From NCBI GenBank assembly GCA_963169135.1, contig CAUJEQ010000225.1:1-28074 (forward strand): 28,074 nt of DNA, read 5' to 3'. The number at the start of each line of letters is the position of its first letter. Position 1 is the stretch's first letter. The notes beneath the pieces are model-generated. The model saw only the letters and a list, made by a program, of their open reading frames with translations, did no database searches and was not told the DNA's origin. The position numbers and the translations under genes were made by a program. The DNA comes from Chloroflexota bacterium. Its GTDB lineage: Bacteria; Chloroflexota; Dehalococcoidia; Tepidiformales; Tepidiformaceae. This document shows positions 1 through 8,139 of this stretch, piece after piece.

Positions 1-2
1 GC

Positions 3-683
3 GCGAAGCCGGCGACCTACACCTTCAGCTCGGCCGGAGCGGGCCTCATCACCCTCACGTCGTCGACCGGCGCGGCCCAGCAGATCAGTATCGGCGCCAT
101 CGCCGCGAACGGCACGCAGACGCTGGACTTCAACCAGCTCGGCGTGAAGATCACGCTGAACTCGACCGCCGGCGAGACCGCAGCCAACCTGGTCACGGCC
201 CTCACCGCCGCCGCGGACGACACCATCATCGTGACCGGCTCGGGCTCCGCTGTACTCCAGGTCGGCGCCAACACCTCGGCCTACGACACCATGAACGTCG
301 CCTTCAACGACACACGGGCCACCCAGGCCACCGGCCTCAACCTGCTGACGGGCGGCGGCGTCGACTGGACCAACTCGGGCACGATCGTTGCGTCGAACAC
401 CGCGTCACAGGCGTTCATCAACCAGATCGATGCAGCCATCACCACCCTGAACACCCGCCGCTCGGACCTCGGTGCGGCCCAGAACCGGCTCGAGCACACC
501 GTGAACAGCCTCGGTGTTGCGGTCGAAAACCTGACGGCCAGCGAGAGCCGCATCCGCGACGCCGATGTCGCCGCCCTCTCCAGCCAGATGGCGAGCAACC
601 AGATCCTGCAACAGGCCGGCACCGCCGTCCTGGCACAGGCCAACCAGGCCTCTCAGAGCGTCCTCACCCTCCTCCGCGGTTAG
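3..683 (+). CDS. fliC: Flagellin, C-terminal part (5' end outside window)
   Basis: The open frame enters from the left edge and ends at TAG 681-683, giving 226 residues. The last 75 or so residues are a typical flagellin C-terminal D0/D1 helix: RRSDLGAAQNRLEHTVNSL, then an ENLTASESRIRDAD segment, ending in QANQASQSVLTLLRG. This helix packs in the core of the filament and is secreted by the flagellar type III system. The upstream part is rich in Thr, Ser, Ala and Gly and fits a variable surface domain. A strong hairpin follows the stop, so transcription probably ends here. The missing N-terminal D0/D1 region should lie to the left of the window. The family call is secure; total length is unknown. 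Confidence 0.95.
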   Translation, partial: AKPATYTFSSAGAGLITLTSSTGAAQQISIGAIAANGTQTLDFNQLGVKITLNSTAGETAANLVTALTAAADDTIIVTGSGSAVLQVGANTSAYDTMNVAFNDTRATQATGLNLLTGGGVDWTNSGTIVASNTASQAFINQIDAAITTLNTRRSDLGAAQNRLEHTVNSLGVAVENLTASESRIRDADVAALSSQMASNQILQQAGTAVLAQANQASQSVLTLLRG

Positions 684-708
684 CCTGTCGGCGTCGCGCC
701 ACCACTAC

Positions 709-738
709 GGCCCCCTCCGGCAACGGAGGGGGCCGTTT
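709..738 (+). terminator. Rho-independent terminator after flagellin
   Basis: A perfect 11-bp stem (arms 709-719 and 724-734) closes on a GCAA tetraloop and is followed by GTTTCCGTTT. It lies 25 bases past the flagellin stop. It separates flagellin from the flaG-fliD transcript, which has its own promoter just downstream. Confidence 0.85.
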
Positions 739-760
739 CCGTTTCGCCACTTTCGCTACC

Positions 761-787
761 TCAAGATCCGGCCTCCCCGCCCGATGA
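761..787 (+). promoter_or_regulatory. Candidate sigma-28 (FliA-type) promoter for flaG-fliD-fliS-fliT
   Basis: TCAAGATC (761-768), an 11-base spacer, then CCCGATGA (780-787). Against the enterobacterial sigma-28 consensus (TAAAGTTT, 11 bases, GCCGATAA) this matches 5 of 8 and 6 of 8 positions. The same TCAAGATC with the same spacing recurs at 4415-4441. It lies 30 bases before the flaG start, in the short gap after the flagellin terminator. No start site has been mapped. Confidence 0.6.
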
Positions 788-817
788 TTAGGTAGTCTCC
801 TGAAGGGAACTGCCGCC

Positions 818-1147
818 ATGGCCGACCTTAGACTGGCTGCAATCGACCCCGTCCACACCTCTACCGAGGCCGTGGCCTGGGGCCAGCACGACCGCCGCGG
901 CCGGGACCAGCAACAGCCACGGCGCCAGAAATCCGCGCGGGAAAGGCTGGTCGCTATGTTGGCGCCTTCCCGTGCTCCGGAGGCTTGTGAAGTGGACTAC
1001 GTGGTGGATGCCTCCGGGATCATGGTCGCGATCCTCGTCCGCGATATAGCGACCGGGCAAGTCATCGCCCGCGTCAAGGCCGACGATCTATGGCGCCTGG
1101 CCGGCGATGAAGCCGCTGGTGGCCTGCTGGTCGAGCGCAGGGGATAA
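818..1147 (+). CDS. flaG: FlaG-like flagellar protein
   Basis: 109 residues. The ATG has AAGGGA about 9 bases upstream. The N-terminal half is polar and low in recognisable features. Residues from about 58 on (VDYVVDASGIMVAILVRD, then IATGQVIARVKADDL) resemble the FlaG core, in which a beta hairpin with a D-x-x-TG-x-VI motif is typical. FlaG proteins are encoded beside flagellin and fliD and influence filament length; their mechanism is poorly defined. The stop lies 3 bases before the fliD ATG, so the two are probably translated together. The call rests on the short motif plus position, so it is moderate. Confidence 0.65.
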   Translation: MADLRLAAIDPVHTSTEAVAWGQHDRRGRDQQQPRRQKSARERLVAMLAPSRAPEACEVDYVVDASGIMVAILVRDIATGQVIARVKADDLWRLAGDEAAGGLLVERRG

Positions 1148-1150
1148 GAC

Positions 1151-3520
1151 ATGTCCGACCCTATCCGAATCGGTGGCTTCTTCTCCCCCTTCGATACAGA
1201 GTCCGTTATCGCCCAGCTGACCCAGGCCCGCATGCGAGCCGTCACTCAGCTCGAATTCAAGAGCGTCCAGGCATCGTCCAGGAAGAGCGCCCTCGCCGCG
1301 GTCCAGTCCACGGTCGGCAATCTCCTCTCCAAACTCAACGCGCTATCCGGCCTCAACTCGGTCAGCGGCAGGCTTGCCGTCGCCTCAGGGGCAGCGGTCA
1401 GCGCTTCGACCACGCCGAGTTCCACCATTGGCTCGTTCACTGTCGATGTCACAAAGCTTGCGAGCGCGACACGCCTCGCGGGCACGCCAATTTCTGGTGG
1501 CATCGATGCCGCCACGTCCATGCGCGAGTCGAACTTCGGCACCGTTCCCACCAACGGCACCTTCACCATTGCGACAGCCACCGGCGGCGCCCAGACCTTC
1601 TCTGTCGGCGGTGCCGCAGCTCAGAATGCTGCGATGCTCGATGCGGCCAACTTCGACATGGCCGTCACCAGTGGCACTTTCACCGTGGCTACCGAGACCG
1701 GCGGCTCCGCTGCCATCGTCGTCGATGCTGCGACCCAATCGCTCGACGACATCGTGACCGCCATCAACAGCGCCGGGATCGGTGTTACCGCCTCGATCAC
1801 GGCCGACGCGAACGGACGTCTCAACCAGCTCTCGCTCACCTCCACCCAGGGCAACATCACCCTGGGCAGCGGTACTGACTCGTCGAACTTCCTTTCCGCC
1901 ACGAACCTCCTGGCTTCGGGCGGCACCACGACCAGGACGAGCACTGCCGCTTTCACAAAGCAGATGTCCCTCAACGACACCATCGCCGACATCAACGCCA
2001 GCGCCATCGGCGTCACGGCCAGCATCACGAACGACGCCTACGGGCGCCCGGGCATCCTCACCGTCACGTCCAACCAGGGCGACATCAGCTTTGGCAACGG
2101 CGCCGACGCCTCGAACTTCCTGAATGCCACGGGGTTGCTCACCTCCGCGTCCGGGGCCACTCGCTCGTCCGCCTCCTCGATAGCACGGCTCAGCCTCTCG
2201 GAAAAGCTCGACCAGACGACTCTCAACGGCGGCGCTCCGGCCGCGGGCGACCACTTCATCAAGCTCAATGGCGTTGACGTCGCCTACAACGCGGCCAACG
2301 ATTCGTTGACCGACCTCATCAACCGCATCAATGCGAGCACCGCCAACGTCACCGCGAAGTACGACTCGCTGACCGACACCATCAAGCTCCAGAACAAGGC
2401 CACCGGCGCGCTCTCGCTCACCGTGGAGGACGATGGCGCCGGGGGCGACCTGGCGGCGAAGCTCGGGCTCCCGGGCGCGACCACTAGCACCGGAGAAAAC
2501 GCGGAGTACTCCATTGACGGCGGCCCGGCCCAGAGTGCCGCCACCAACTCCATCGGCTACAACGGCACCAGCCTCACCTTGAACTCGCTCACCTCGGGCT
2601 CGCCGGTCACCGTCACTGTGAGCCAGGACACAGCGGCAGCCGCCAACGCGGTAAAGGACTTTGTGGCCGAGTTCAACAACGTGATGAAGGCCATTGACGC
2701 CGTCACGAAGGCCGACGGTTCGAAGACGAATAACACCTCGGGGCCCCTGAGCGGCGATGCCAGCCTTCGCCAACTGAAGTCCGACCTCCATAGCATCGTC
2801 ACCGGCGCCGGGCTCAACCTCCCGGGCCAATACACCACGCTTTCGCAGCTCGGTATTTCGTTCGGCGCCGTGGGCTCCGCCATCGGCACTACTAACACGC
2901 TCCAGTTCGATGAAACGAAGTTCAATAGCGCCCTCGCCGCCGACCCCACGGCCGTCCAGTCGGTGCTCAGCGCCCTCACACTCACGGGCTCGCTCGAACC
3001 CGCTGGCACCGGCTCCATTGCCGGCCTCACGGGGACGTACACGGGCACCGCTCCCGGGAAGTATGTCATCACCGATGACGGAGCCGGGAATCTCACCGCC
3101 GACTTCACACCGGCCAATGGCGGCCCAACAACGACGACGACGGCCCTGGTGCTCGCCGGGGGCACCAACACGAGCCTGATTCCTGGGATGGCGCTCAGTA
3201 TCGCTGGTGTCCTCCAGGCGGGTACCCACACCGTCACCGTCACGGCGACCACGCAGAGCGTCATCCAGCGCCTGAAGCAGTACGCCGAAAACCAGGCTGG
3301 CGCCGGCGGCGTCCTCCAGAAGCGTCAGGACTCCTACACCTCCGTCACCAAGGACATCGCCAATCGCATCGCGGTGATGGAGGAACGCATCGAGAAGGAG
3401 ATGGAAGTGCTCCGAAAGAAGTTCGCCGCCATGGAACAGGCCCAGGCTCGTGCCCAGGGCATCCTCTCCTCGCTTCAACAAATGTCCGCTCAGATGAACG
3501 CCAACAGCAGCCAGAAGTAG
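1151..3520 (+). CDS. fliD: Flagellar filament cap protein FliD (HAP2)
   Basis: 789 residues, clearly longer than the roughly 470 of the enterobacterial protein. The N-terminal FliD domain covers about residues 8-110 (IRIGGFFSPFDTESVIAQL). The C-terminal FliD domain covers about 450-785 and ends in a charged coiled coil (EERIEKEMEVLRKKF). FliD caps the growing filament and folds incoming flagellin subunits. The extra length lies in the outward-facing middle. Residues 201-258 and 277-334 are near copies of each other (INSAGIGVTASIT against INASAIGVTASIT, then NFLSATNLL against NFLNATGLL). A weaker third unit starts near 388. Two further copies of a GTFT[IV]AT-TGG motif occur at 136-145 and 175-184. 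The repeats look like duplicated flagellin-IN type modules. Confidence 0.95.
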   Translation: MSDPIRIGGFFSPFDTESVIAQLTQARMRAVTQLEFKSVQASSRKSALAAVQSTVGNLLSKLNALSGLNSVSGRLAVASGAAVSASTTPSSTIGSFTVDVTKLASATRLAGTPISGGIDAATSMRESNFGTVPTNGTFTIATATGGAQTFSVGGAAAQNAAMLDAANFDMAVTSGTFTVATETGGSAAIVVDAATQSLDDIVTAINSAGIGVTASITADANGRLNQLSLTSTQGNITLGSGTDSSNFLSATNLLASGGTTTRTSTAAFTKQMSLNDTIADINASAIGVTASITNDAYGRPGILTVTSNQGDISFGNGADASNFLNATGLLTSASGATRSSASSIARLSLSEKLDQTTLNGGAPAAGDHFIKLNGVDVAYNAANDSLTDLINRINASTANVTAKYDSLTDTIKLQNKATGALSLTVEDDGAGGDLAAKLGLPGATTSTGENAEYSIDGGPAQSAATNSIGYNGTSLTLNSLTSGSPVTVTVSQDTAAAANAVKDFVAEFNNVMKAIDAVTKADGSKTNNTSGPLSGDASLRQLKSDLHSIVTGAGLNLPGQYTTLSQLGISFGAVGSAIGTTNTLQFDETKFNSALAADPTAVQSVLSALTLTGSLEPAGTGSIAGLTGTYTGTAPGKYVITDDGAGNLTADFTPANGGPTTTTTALVLAGGTNTSLIPGMALSIAGVLQAGTHTVTVTATTQSVIQRLKQYAENQAGAGGVLQKRQDSYTSVTKDIANRIAVMEERIEKEMEVLRKKFAAMEQAQARAQGILSSLQQMSAQMNANSSQK

Positions 3521-3600
3521 CCTGAGGGATCTCCCCACTGCGCAACCCGCCGCTGCCAGCCGATCCCCACAGCGAGCAACCACAGGAGCCACGCGAGCCC

Positions 3601-4011
3601 ATGTCGAGCAACCCCTACGCCGCCTACCGCACTGTCGAAGCAACCACCGCCGACCCGGTCACGCTCACAACCATGCTTTACGACGGCGCCGTGAAGGCAC
3701 TCAAGAAGGCGCGTCTCCACCACGAGAACGGGAACGCCAGGGGCTTCAACGACGAGACCAACCGCGCCTATCTCATCATCGGCGAGCTCCGCTCTACCCT
3801 CGATATGAGCCAGGGCGAACTCAGCGAGAACCTGGCTGCCCTCTACGCGTACTGCTTGCGCCTCATCATCGAATCCTCGGTCGGCGACATGCAAAAGCTC
3901 ATCGAGGTGGAACGGCACATCGCCACCATCGCCGACGCGTGGCGTGTGGCCACGGCCGAGCTCCGGGCGGCCCGCGCTCCCGGTCGCCTCGGCGCCGAGG
4001 CCGCGGCCTAG
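3601..4011 (+). CDS. fliS: Flagellar export chaperone FliS
   Basis: 136 residues, normal for FliS. The N-terminal NPYAAYRTVEATTADPVTL segment and the following MLYDGAVKALKKA helix are hallmarks of the family, as is the LYAYCLRLIIES segment near residue 80. FliS is a cytoplasmic four-helix chaperone that binds the C-terminus of flagellin and prevents premature polymerisation. It starts 80 bases after fliD. Its stop codon is directly followed by the ATG of the next gene with no spacer, which points to coupled translation. The last 15 residues are Ala/Arg-rich and probably disordered. Confidence 0.95.
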   Translation: MSSNPYAAYRTVEATTADPVTLTTMLYDGAVKALKKARLHHENGNARGFNDETNRAYLIIGELRSTLDMSQGELSENLAALYAYCLRLIIESSVGDMQKLIEVERHIATIADAWRVATAELRAARAPGRLGAEAAA

Positions 4012-4320
4012 ATGGCCAGCCAGCACCTCGAATCAGCCCTGCAATCCGCACGGCGGGCACTCGCCGCGCTCACCGCGGGCGATACCGGCGCCTTCGAAGT
4101 ACTCTGGCTCGAACATGAAGCAGCCTGCCAGGCGCTTACCGGGCTCTCAACGGGTGCCACCCTCGCCGACCACCAGGCGCTCAACGAACTGATCACCCTC
4201 GACCTGCGCGTTGCGAGCGCCCTCGGCCAGGTCCTTGCCGACACCGGCGAGCGCATGGCTGCCCTCCGGCGCGGGGGCCGCACGAACGCTGCCTACGCAG
4301 CGTCCAGCCGCTTCGCGTAA
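4012..4320 (+). CDS. FliT/FlgN-like flagellar chaperone candidate
   Basis: 102 residues, predicted to be almost entirely helical. It begins at the base after the fliS stop, so it is translationally coupled to fliS. In many genomes this position is occupied by FliT, a small helical export chaperone for FliD. The C-terminal segment (RRGGRTNAAYAA) resembles the basic, Tyr-containing tail found in FlgN/FliT-like proteins. Sequence similarity alone would be too weak for a firm name, so the assignment depends on order and fold. Confidence 0.55.
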   Translation: MASQHLESALQSARRALAALTAGDTGAFEVLWLEHEAACQALTGLSTGATLADHQALNELITLDLRVASALGQVLADTGERMAALRRGGRTNAAYAASSRFA

Positions 4321-4414
4321 ACGCTCAGTCGCCGCACGCGCTCACCTGCGTAAACTCCTTCACCCGCACTCGATTTGTCACCGTTTGGCCATCGCTCCGC
4401 GCCTGATCGGGCGG

Positions 4415-4441
4415 TCAAGATCGACCCGTCGATGCCGACAC
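4415..4441 (+). promoter_or_regulatory. Candidate sigma-28 promoter for sortase-flgM
   Basis: TCAAGATC (4415-4422), 11 bases, then GCCGACAC (4434-4441). The -10 half matches GCCGATAA at 6 of 8 positions. The -35 half is identical to that before flaG. It leaves an untranslated leader of roughly 45 bases before the sortase ATG. The remainder of the gap 4321-4414 shows no gene or clear terminator. Confidence 0.6.
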
Positions 4442-4492
4442 TCACGGCAGGACAGACCGCCATCGCTGCGGCTGTCGCGGGAGAAAGAAGCA

Positions 4493-5134
4493 ATGGCCCG
4501 GAACGTTCGGTTCAGGCTTTCACGGTCGTGGCTCGTCGCGGGGCTGTGCGTCATCGCAGCGGGTGCGTTCGCCTGGGCCGGTACCGCCGCAAACCCGGGT
4601 GGTCCCGACGACTCCAACGGCATCACCCTCGCCGGTACCATCCCACCCGAGTCCGGGCCGGAAGCGGAGACCTATCCATCGATCTCCCGCGGCGGCCTGC
4701 CCACGCGCATCGTCATCCCGGCCGCTGGCGTCGATGCACCGGTTGCCGAAGTCGGCGTGGTCCTGAGTGACGGTGTCCCAGTCTGGGAGACCGCCTGGCG
4801 CGCCGCGGGCCACCACATCGATTCCGCGCTTCCGGGCCAACCGGGCAACATGGTCATCACGGGCCACGTCTCGGTGGCTGATCGCCGGAATCTCGCCGCC
4901 TTCTCGGCGCTCGACACGGTTGTGCCCGGTGATTCCATCGAGGTCTACTCCGGCGGCGCCCGCTATCTCTACACCATCGAACGCGTGCTCGTCGTGCCTC
5001 CCGATGCTGTCCACCTCCTCAGGTCGGATAGCGTCGCGGCGGTTACGCTCATCACCTGCACACGTGATTTGAAGGACCGTCTGGTGGTTGTCGGCACGCT
5101 GGCTACCATTGAAAACACGAAGGACGATGCCTAG
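4493..5134 (+). CDS. Small sortase family transpeptidase (class D/E-like)
   Basis: 213 residues from the ATG at 4493, chosen because GGAGAAAGAAG ends two bases before it; the open frame extends further upstream without a ribosome site. Residues 11-30 form one membrane anchor, followed by a Pro/Gly-rich linker. The sortase barrel carries the catalytic triad: His125 (MVITGHVS), Cys189 (TLITC) and Arg196. Sortases cut a C-terminal sorting signal and join the protein to the cell envelope. Class is uncertain. Its place between fliT and flgM, behind a sigma-28-like promoter, suggests expression with late flagellar genes. Its substrate is not visible in this window. Confidence 0.9.
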   Translation: MARNVRFRLSRSWLVAGLCVIAAGAFAWAGTAANPGGPDDSNGITLAGTIPPESGPEAETYPSISRGGLPTRIVIPAAGVDAPVAEVGVVLSDGVPVWETAWRAAGHHIDSALPGQPGNMVITGHVSVADRRNLAAFSALDTVVPGDSIEVYSGGARYLYTIERVLVVPPDAVHLLRSDSVAAVTLITCTRDLKDRLVVVGTLATIENTKDDA

Positions 5135-5167
5135 CATGAACCTGCACGTCCTGGAGGAATGGAACCT

Positions 5168-5452
5168 ATGGCTGGTGTGAGGAAAACATCCGGCACCGGT
5201 GCTGCCCGCGGGGTCGTCTATGACCTTGCAGGGGCACGTCAGCGTGTGACACCTCCGGCGGCAGCCGAACGCGTCGACACTGCGGGCATCACGTCGGAGG
5301 CGCGTGCCCTTGCGCGTGCAATCGAGGCTGTCGAAGAAGCCGGCGAAGTCCGGGCCGAACGCGTCCGCGCCCTCCGTGAGCAGATACGGAACGGCACCTA
5401 CAACCCCGACCCTGCGGAGATCGCCAGGAAGCTCGTCGAGCGCGGATTCTAG
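5168..5452 (+). CDS. flgM: Anti-sigma-28 factor FlgM
   Basis: 94 residues. The ATG at 5168 is preferred over the one at 5159 because GGAGG (5153-5157) is 10 bases upstream of the former and only one base from the latter. The C-terminal helices (VRALREQIRNGTYNPDPAEI followed by ARKLVERGF) match the FlgM sigma-binding region closely, including the I-x-x-G-x-Y-x-x-D pattern. The N-terminal half is disordered, as expected for a protein exported through the hook-basal body. FlgM binds FliA and holds late flagellar promoters off until the hook is finished. It starts 33 bases after the sortase stop and is probably in the same operon. Confidence 0.88.
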   Translation: MAGVRKTSGTGAARGVVYDLAGARQRVTPPAAAERVDTAGITSEARALARAIEAVEEAGEVRAERVRALREQIRNGTYNPDPAEIARKLVERGF

Positions 5453-5495
5453 CTGTCTCCGGGGCCGCTCCTCAGCGTTCTTCAGGACCCAACGC

Positions 5496-5527
5496 GGGGT
5501 TGCCCTGATTACCCGGGCAATGCCCCC
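5496..5527 (+). terminator. Hairpin after flgM, probable terminator
   Basis: GGGGTTGCCC (5496-5505) pairs with GGGCAA (5515-5520) plus CCCC (5523-5526), with a two-base bulge. It lies 44 bases past the flgM stop, without a clear T run. The rest of 5453-5622 shows no other gene. Confidence 0.5.
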
Positions 5528-5622
5528 GTCCCTACGCTGTCCATTGGCGGTTGGATGTGGGGAAGGGGATCCTGGGGCCCCACAGGCACCCGCTGAGCCG
5601 GCGTCTCCTGGAGAGTCCCCCA

Positions 5623-6309
5623 ATGCCCAAGGTACTGGTAATTTTCCCCGGCACTCCTGACGCGGTCGCGGGTCGGGGGATTCTTGCCGAACACATCACC
5701 CTCGAAATCGCGAACGACCCGGCACCCGCGCTTGCCACCGCTGCGACGCGCGTCTTCGATCTCCTCGTCCTTTGCGGCATCGACGTCGATGAGCAGCAGG
5801 ATCTTGTCTCTGCTTTCCACGCCCACCGCCGATGGAGGCTTGTGCCCGTTCTCTACGCGCTTGACCCGAGCGTGCCGGGCATGGCCATCCCCGGCACCTT
5901 CCGCCCGGAGATGGATGGCATCGCGAGGGGCGACCTCGATACCCCGGCGGTCCAGCGGCGCATTCTCGCCATGGCGCGGGATGGCATCGCCGAGGCTGAC
6001 CTCGTCGTGGCAGGCCCCTTCGAGCTCGACCCTGTCCGATCGGTGTTCCGCCTTCCAGACCTGGAAATTGGCCTGACCGAGCGCGAAGCCGAGATCCTCG
6101 CCATCCTCCTTGCACAACCGAACCGCACCATATCGGCCGCCGAAATCATCGAACGGGGTTGGGGCACCGAGGCAAACGCCCGTTACCTCCAGATCCTGCG
6201 CCGCCACGTCTCCAACATCCGCCGCAAGCTCGAACGCACGGCCGCGTCCCGCTCGGTCCGCACGGTGCGCGGCTCCGGATACCGGTTTGAAGTGAAAATC
6301 GCCAGTTGA
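5623..6309 (+). CDS. OmpR/PhoB-type winged-helix regulator with degenerate receiver
   Basis: 228 residues from the ATG at 5623, with GGAGAG 7 bases upstream. Residues about 130-224 are a clear trans_reg_C winged helix: LTEREAEILAILLAQPNRTI, then RRHVSNIRRKLE, then VRTVRGSGYRF. The N-terminal 115 residues have the length and strand pattern of a receiver domain. The strand that should end in the phosphorylated Asp reads FDLLVLCG, with Cys51 at or near the Asp position, and the usual acidic pair near the start is missing. It is therefore likely an orphan regulator that does not use phosphorylation. No histidine kinase is adjacent. Targets are unknown; position next to flgM hints at motility or envelope control. 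Confidence 0.82.
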   Translation: MPKVLVIFPGTPDAVAGRGILAEHITLEIANDPAPALATAATRVFDLLVLCGIDVDEQQDLVSAFHAHRRWRLVPVLYALDPSVPGMAIPGTFRPEMDGIARGDLDTPAVQRRILAMARDGIAEADLVVAGPFELDPVRSVFRLPDLEIGLTEREAEILAILLAQPNRTISAAEIIERGWGTEANARYLQILRRHVSNIRRKLERTAASRSVRTVRGSGYRFEVKIAS

Positions 6310-6310
6310 C

Positions 6311-8071
6311 TTAGCGCCGCCCGCGGAACGTGGGGTCGGACCGGTCGATCCAGCAGTCGGCGAGCCGGTCCTGGTACCCGTCGGTTGTGTCCAGCGGGAA
6401 GCCCTTTACGTACGGCCAGCCCAGCGTTACAACGCGCTCGCTGACCAGGTTCACTCCCGCATTCACGGTCAGCAGCTTCCGCTGGATCTCGTACCCGACC
6501 TGCTGCCGCTTCGCCGCGTCGAACTCGATCCGCTGCGCCTCGATCAGCGCGTCCAGGTCCTTGTCGACCAGCGGAAAGCTGTTCTTCGTCCCCGCACTGT
6601 GGAAATACGGGTACACCCAGTCGTCCAGGTCGATCCAGCCCGTATCGGGACCCGCGGCGAAGGGCGCCTCCGCGGTCAGCAGCATCCCCGAGAGCGTCGC
6701 CAGGTCCACGGGGACCACGTTCACCTTCAGCCCCAGTCCAAGCGCGAGCTGCTCGGAGATCACGGTCCCCATCCCGGTTGATGCTTCGGCTGAGTCGAGC
6801 ACCAGCAATGGAAGCCCGTCCTCGGGCAGCTGCTTGTCCGCGAGGAACGCATCGAGCAACGCCTTCGCCTCACGGAGATCCTCCGCGCGGCCGCCCGCGC
6901 CTGGCCGGTAGCCCGCCACCGAGGTCAGCTCGCTCTCCGGAAGCGTCCAGCGCGAAACCGGCCAGCTGATCCAGGGGTTCACTCCTCCCGCGCCGCCGAA
7001 GAACCGGTCGATCATTCCGCGCCGGTCCAGCGCGATCGTCAGCGCCGACCGGAAGCGCAGGTCGTTGTAGGGGGCGTTCACCAGGGAGTACCGGACACCG
7101 AAGAACAGCGAATGGCCCACCGTGTTCTCCACCAGCTCCGGCAGTGAGCGCTTCAGCCTGTCGGCGAGTGACCGGTTCACGAACGCAAGGTCGATGTCCT
7201 TCGTCCGGAGCCCTGCCTCCACCTCCACCGTGGTCGCAGGCTGGATCAGCGACATCCCGTCCAGGTACGGGCGGCGGTCGCCCCCGAACCATGCCGGGTT
7301 CCGGCGCACGCTGGCAAACTTCTCATCGCTCCACTCCACCCACTGGAACGGACCGCTCCCTACCTGCCGGTCGAGGCCGATTTGCCCGTTTCCTTCGCTC
7401 AATTCCGGGGCGACGATGAACGAGTTCACGTCCGCAAACCGGTGCTGCATGGTCGCCAGCGGAGCCTTCAGCTTGAACGTGATCGTCCCCGGGTCGCTCA
7501 CCTCCATGGTGTCGATGCCAGCCCACTGGGGCGCCCGCACGAACGATGTATCGCCGCTCATCTGCCGCTCGATCGAGTGCTTCACATCCTCGGCTGTCAC
7601 TGCCCGTCCGTTGAGCGGAGGCAGGTCCTGCCAGCGTGCGCCGGGCTTCAGCCGAAACACGAGCGTCTGGCCGTCCGGCATCTCGGGCAACCGCTCCGCC
7701 AGGTCGGTCACGATCGTCCCCTGCGACTGGTCCGCGTAGGAAAGCAACCGGCTGAACACCAGTGCCTGCTGCCCGTAGAACGGCCCCGCCTGGGTGCGGT
7801 GCGGGTCGGCAAAGCTATCGCGCTGCACGTAACCGGTGTAGCGCAGCGTTTCCCCGTGCTTTCCGCTCGGCGGTGTGGCGGTGGAAGTCCCGGACGCCCG
7901 CGTCGGTTGTTCGTCACCGGTGGCCACGGGGGTCGGTGAGTCACCCGGAGGTTCCTTCGAGCCTCCGCTGCATCCAAGCGCCGCGAGCCCGGCCGCACCG
8001 GCCGCAAGGCCCGTCGCCTTGAGTACCCAACGGCGTGAAACGCGTCTCTCCCCGGACGGTTCCCACGTCAT
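6311..8071 (-). CDS. ABC transporter substrate-binding lipoprotein, family 5 (peptide/nickel type)
   Basis: 586 residues from the ATG at 8071. A longer frame starts at 8083, but that codon overlaps a -10 box and GGGGAGA precedes 8071. The N-terminus has a Tat motif (SRRWVLK, residues 12-18), a hydrophobic stretch and a Cys at 34 in ALGC, followed by a Ser/Pro/Thr linker, so it is a probable Tat-exported lipoprotein. The mature part is a family-5 binding protein (LVFRLKPGARWQD, AVTAEDVKHSIER, FRSALTIALDRRGMI). These bind oligopeptides, nickel or similar ligands for an ABC importer. No permease or ATPase genes are next to it. The stop lies one base past the convergent regulator gene. Confidence 0.9.
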   Translation of the reverse strand: MTWEPSGERRVSRRWVLKATGLAAGAAGLAALGCSGGSKEPPGDSPTPVATGDEQPTRASGTSTATPPSGKHGETLRYTGYVQRDSFADPHRTQAGPFYGQQALVFSRLLSYADQSQGTIVTDLAERLPEMPDGQTLVFRLKPGARWQDLPPLNGRAVTAEDVKHSIERQMSGDTSFVRAPQWAGIDTMEVSDPGTITFKLKAPLATMQHRFADVNSFIVAPELSEGNGQIGLDRQVGSGPFQWVEWSDEKFASVRRNPAWFGGDRRPYLDGMSLIQPATTVEVEAGLRTKDIDLAFVNRSLADRLKRSLPELVENTVGHSLFFGVRYSLVNAPYNDLRFRSALTIALDRRGMIDRFFGGAGGVNPWISWPVSRWTLPESELTSVAGYRPGAGGRAEDLREAKALLDAFLADKQLPEDGLPLLVLDSAEASTGMGTVISEQLALGLGLKVNVVPVDLATLSGMLLTAEAPFAAGPDTGWIDLDDWVYPYFHSAGTKNSFPLVDKDLDALIEAQRIEFDAAKRQQVGYEIQRKLLTVNAGVNLVSERVVTLGWPYVKGFPLDTTDGYQDRLADCWIDRSDPTFRGRR

Positions 8072-8081
8072 AGTTCTCCCC

Positions 8082-8088
8082 ATACTAT
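8082..8088. promoter_or_regulatory. Overlapping divergent -10 elements
   Basis: The near-palindrome ATACTAT reads TACTAT on the plus strand (8083-8088) and TAGTAT on the minus strand (8087-8082). It sits between two divergent genes: the binding protein, whose start at 8071 is 10 bases away, and the pterin dehydratase at 8140. TTCCCA at 8060-8065 is a possible plus-strand -35 at 17 bases. No good minus-strand -35 is visible. Confidence 0.4.
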
Positions 8089-8139
8089 GCCCGCAACGCG
8101 CTACGAACCGGTAAGAGTGCGTTACCCCGGAGGCCCCCC

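Noticed and set aside
1385..3643. 752-residue open frame antisense to fliD
   Set aside because: It mirrors the high-GC codon pattern of fliD and has Gly/Arg-rich content without any domain or start signal.
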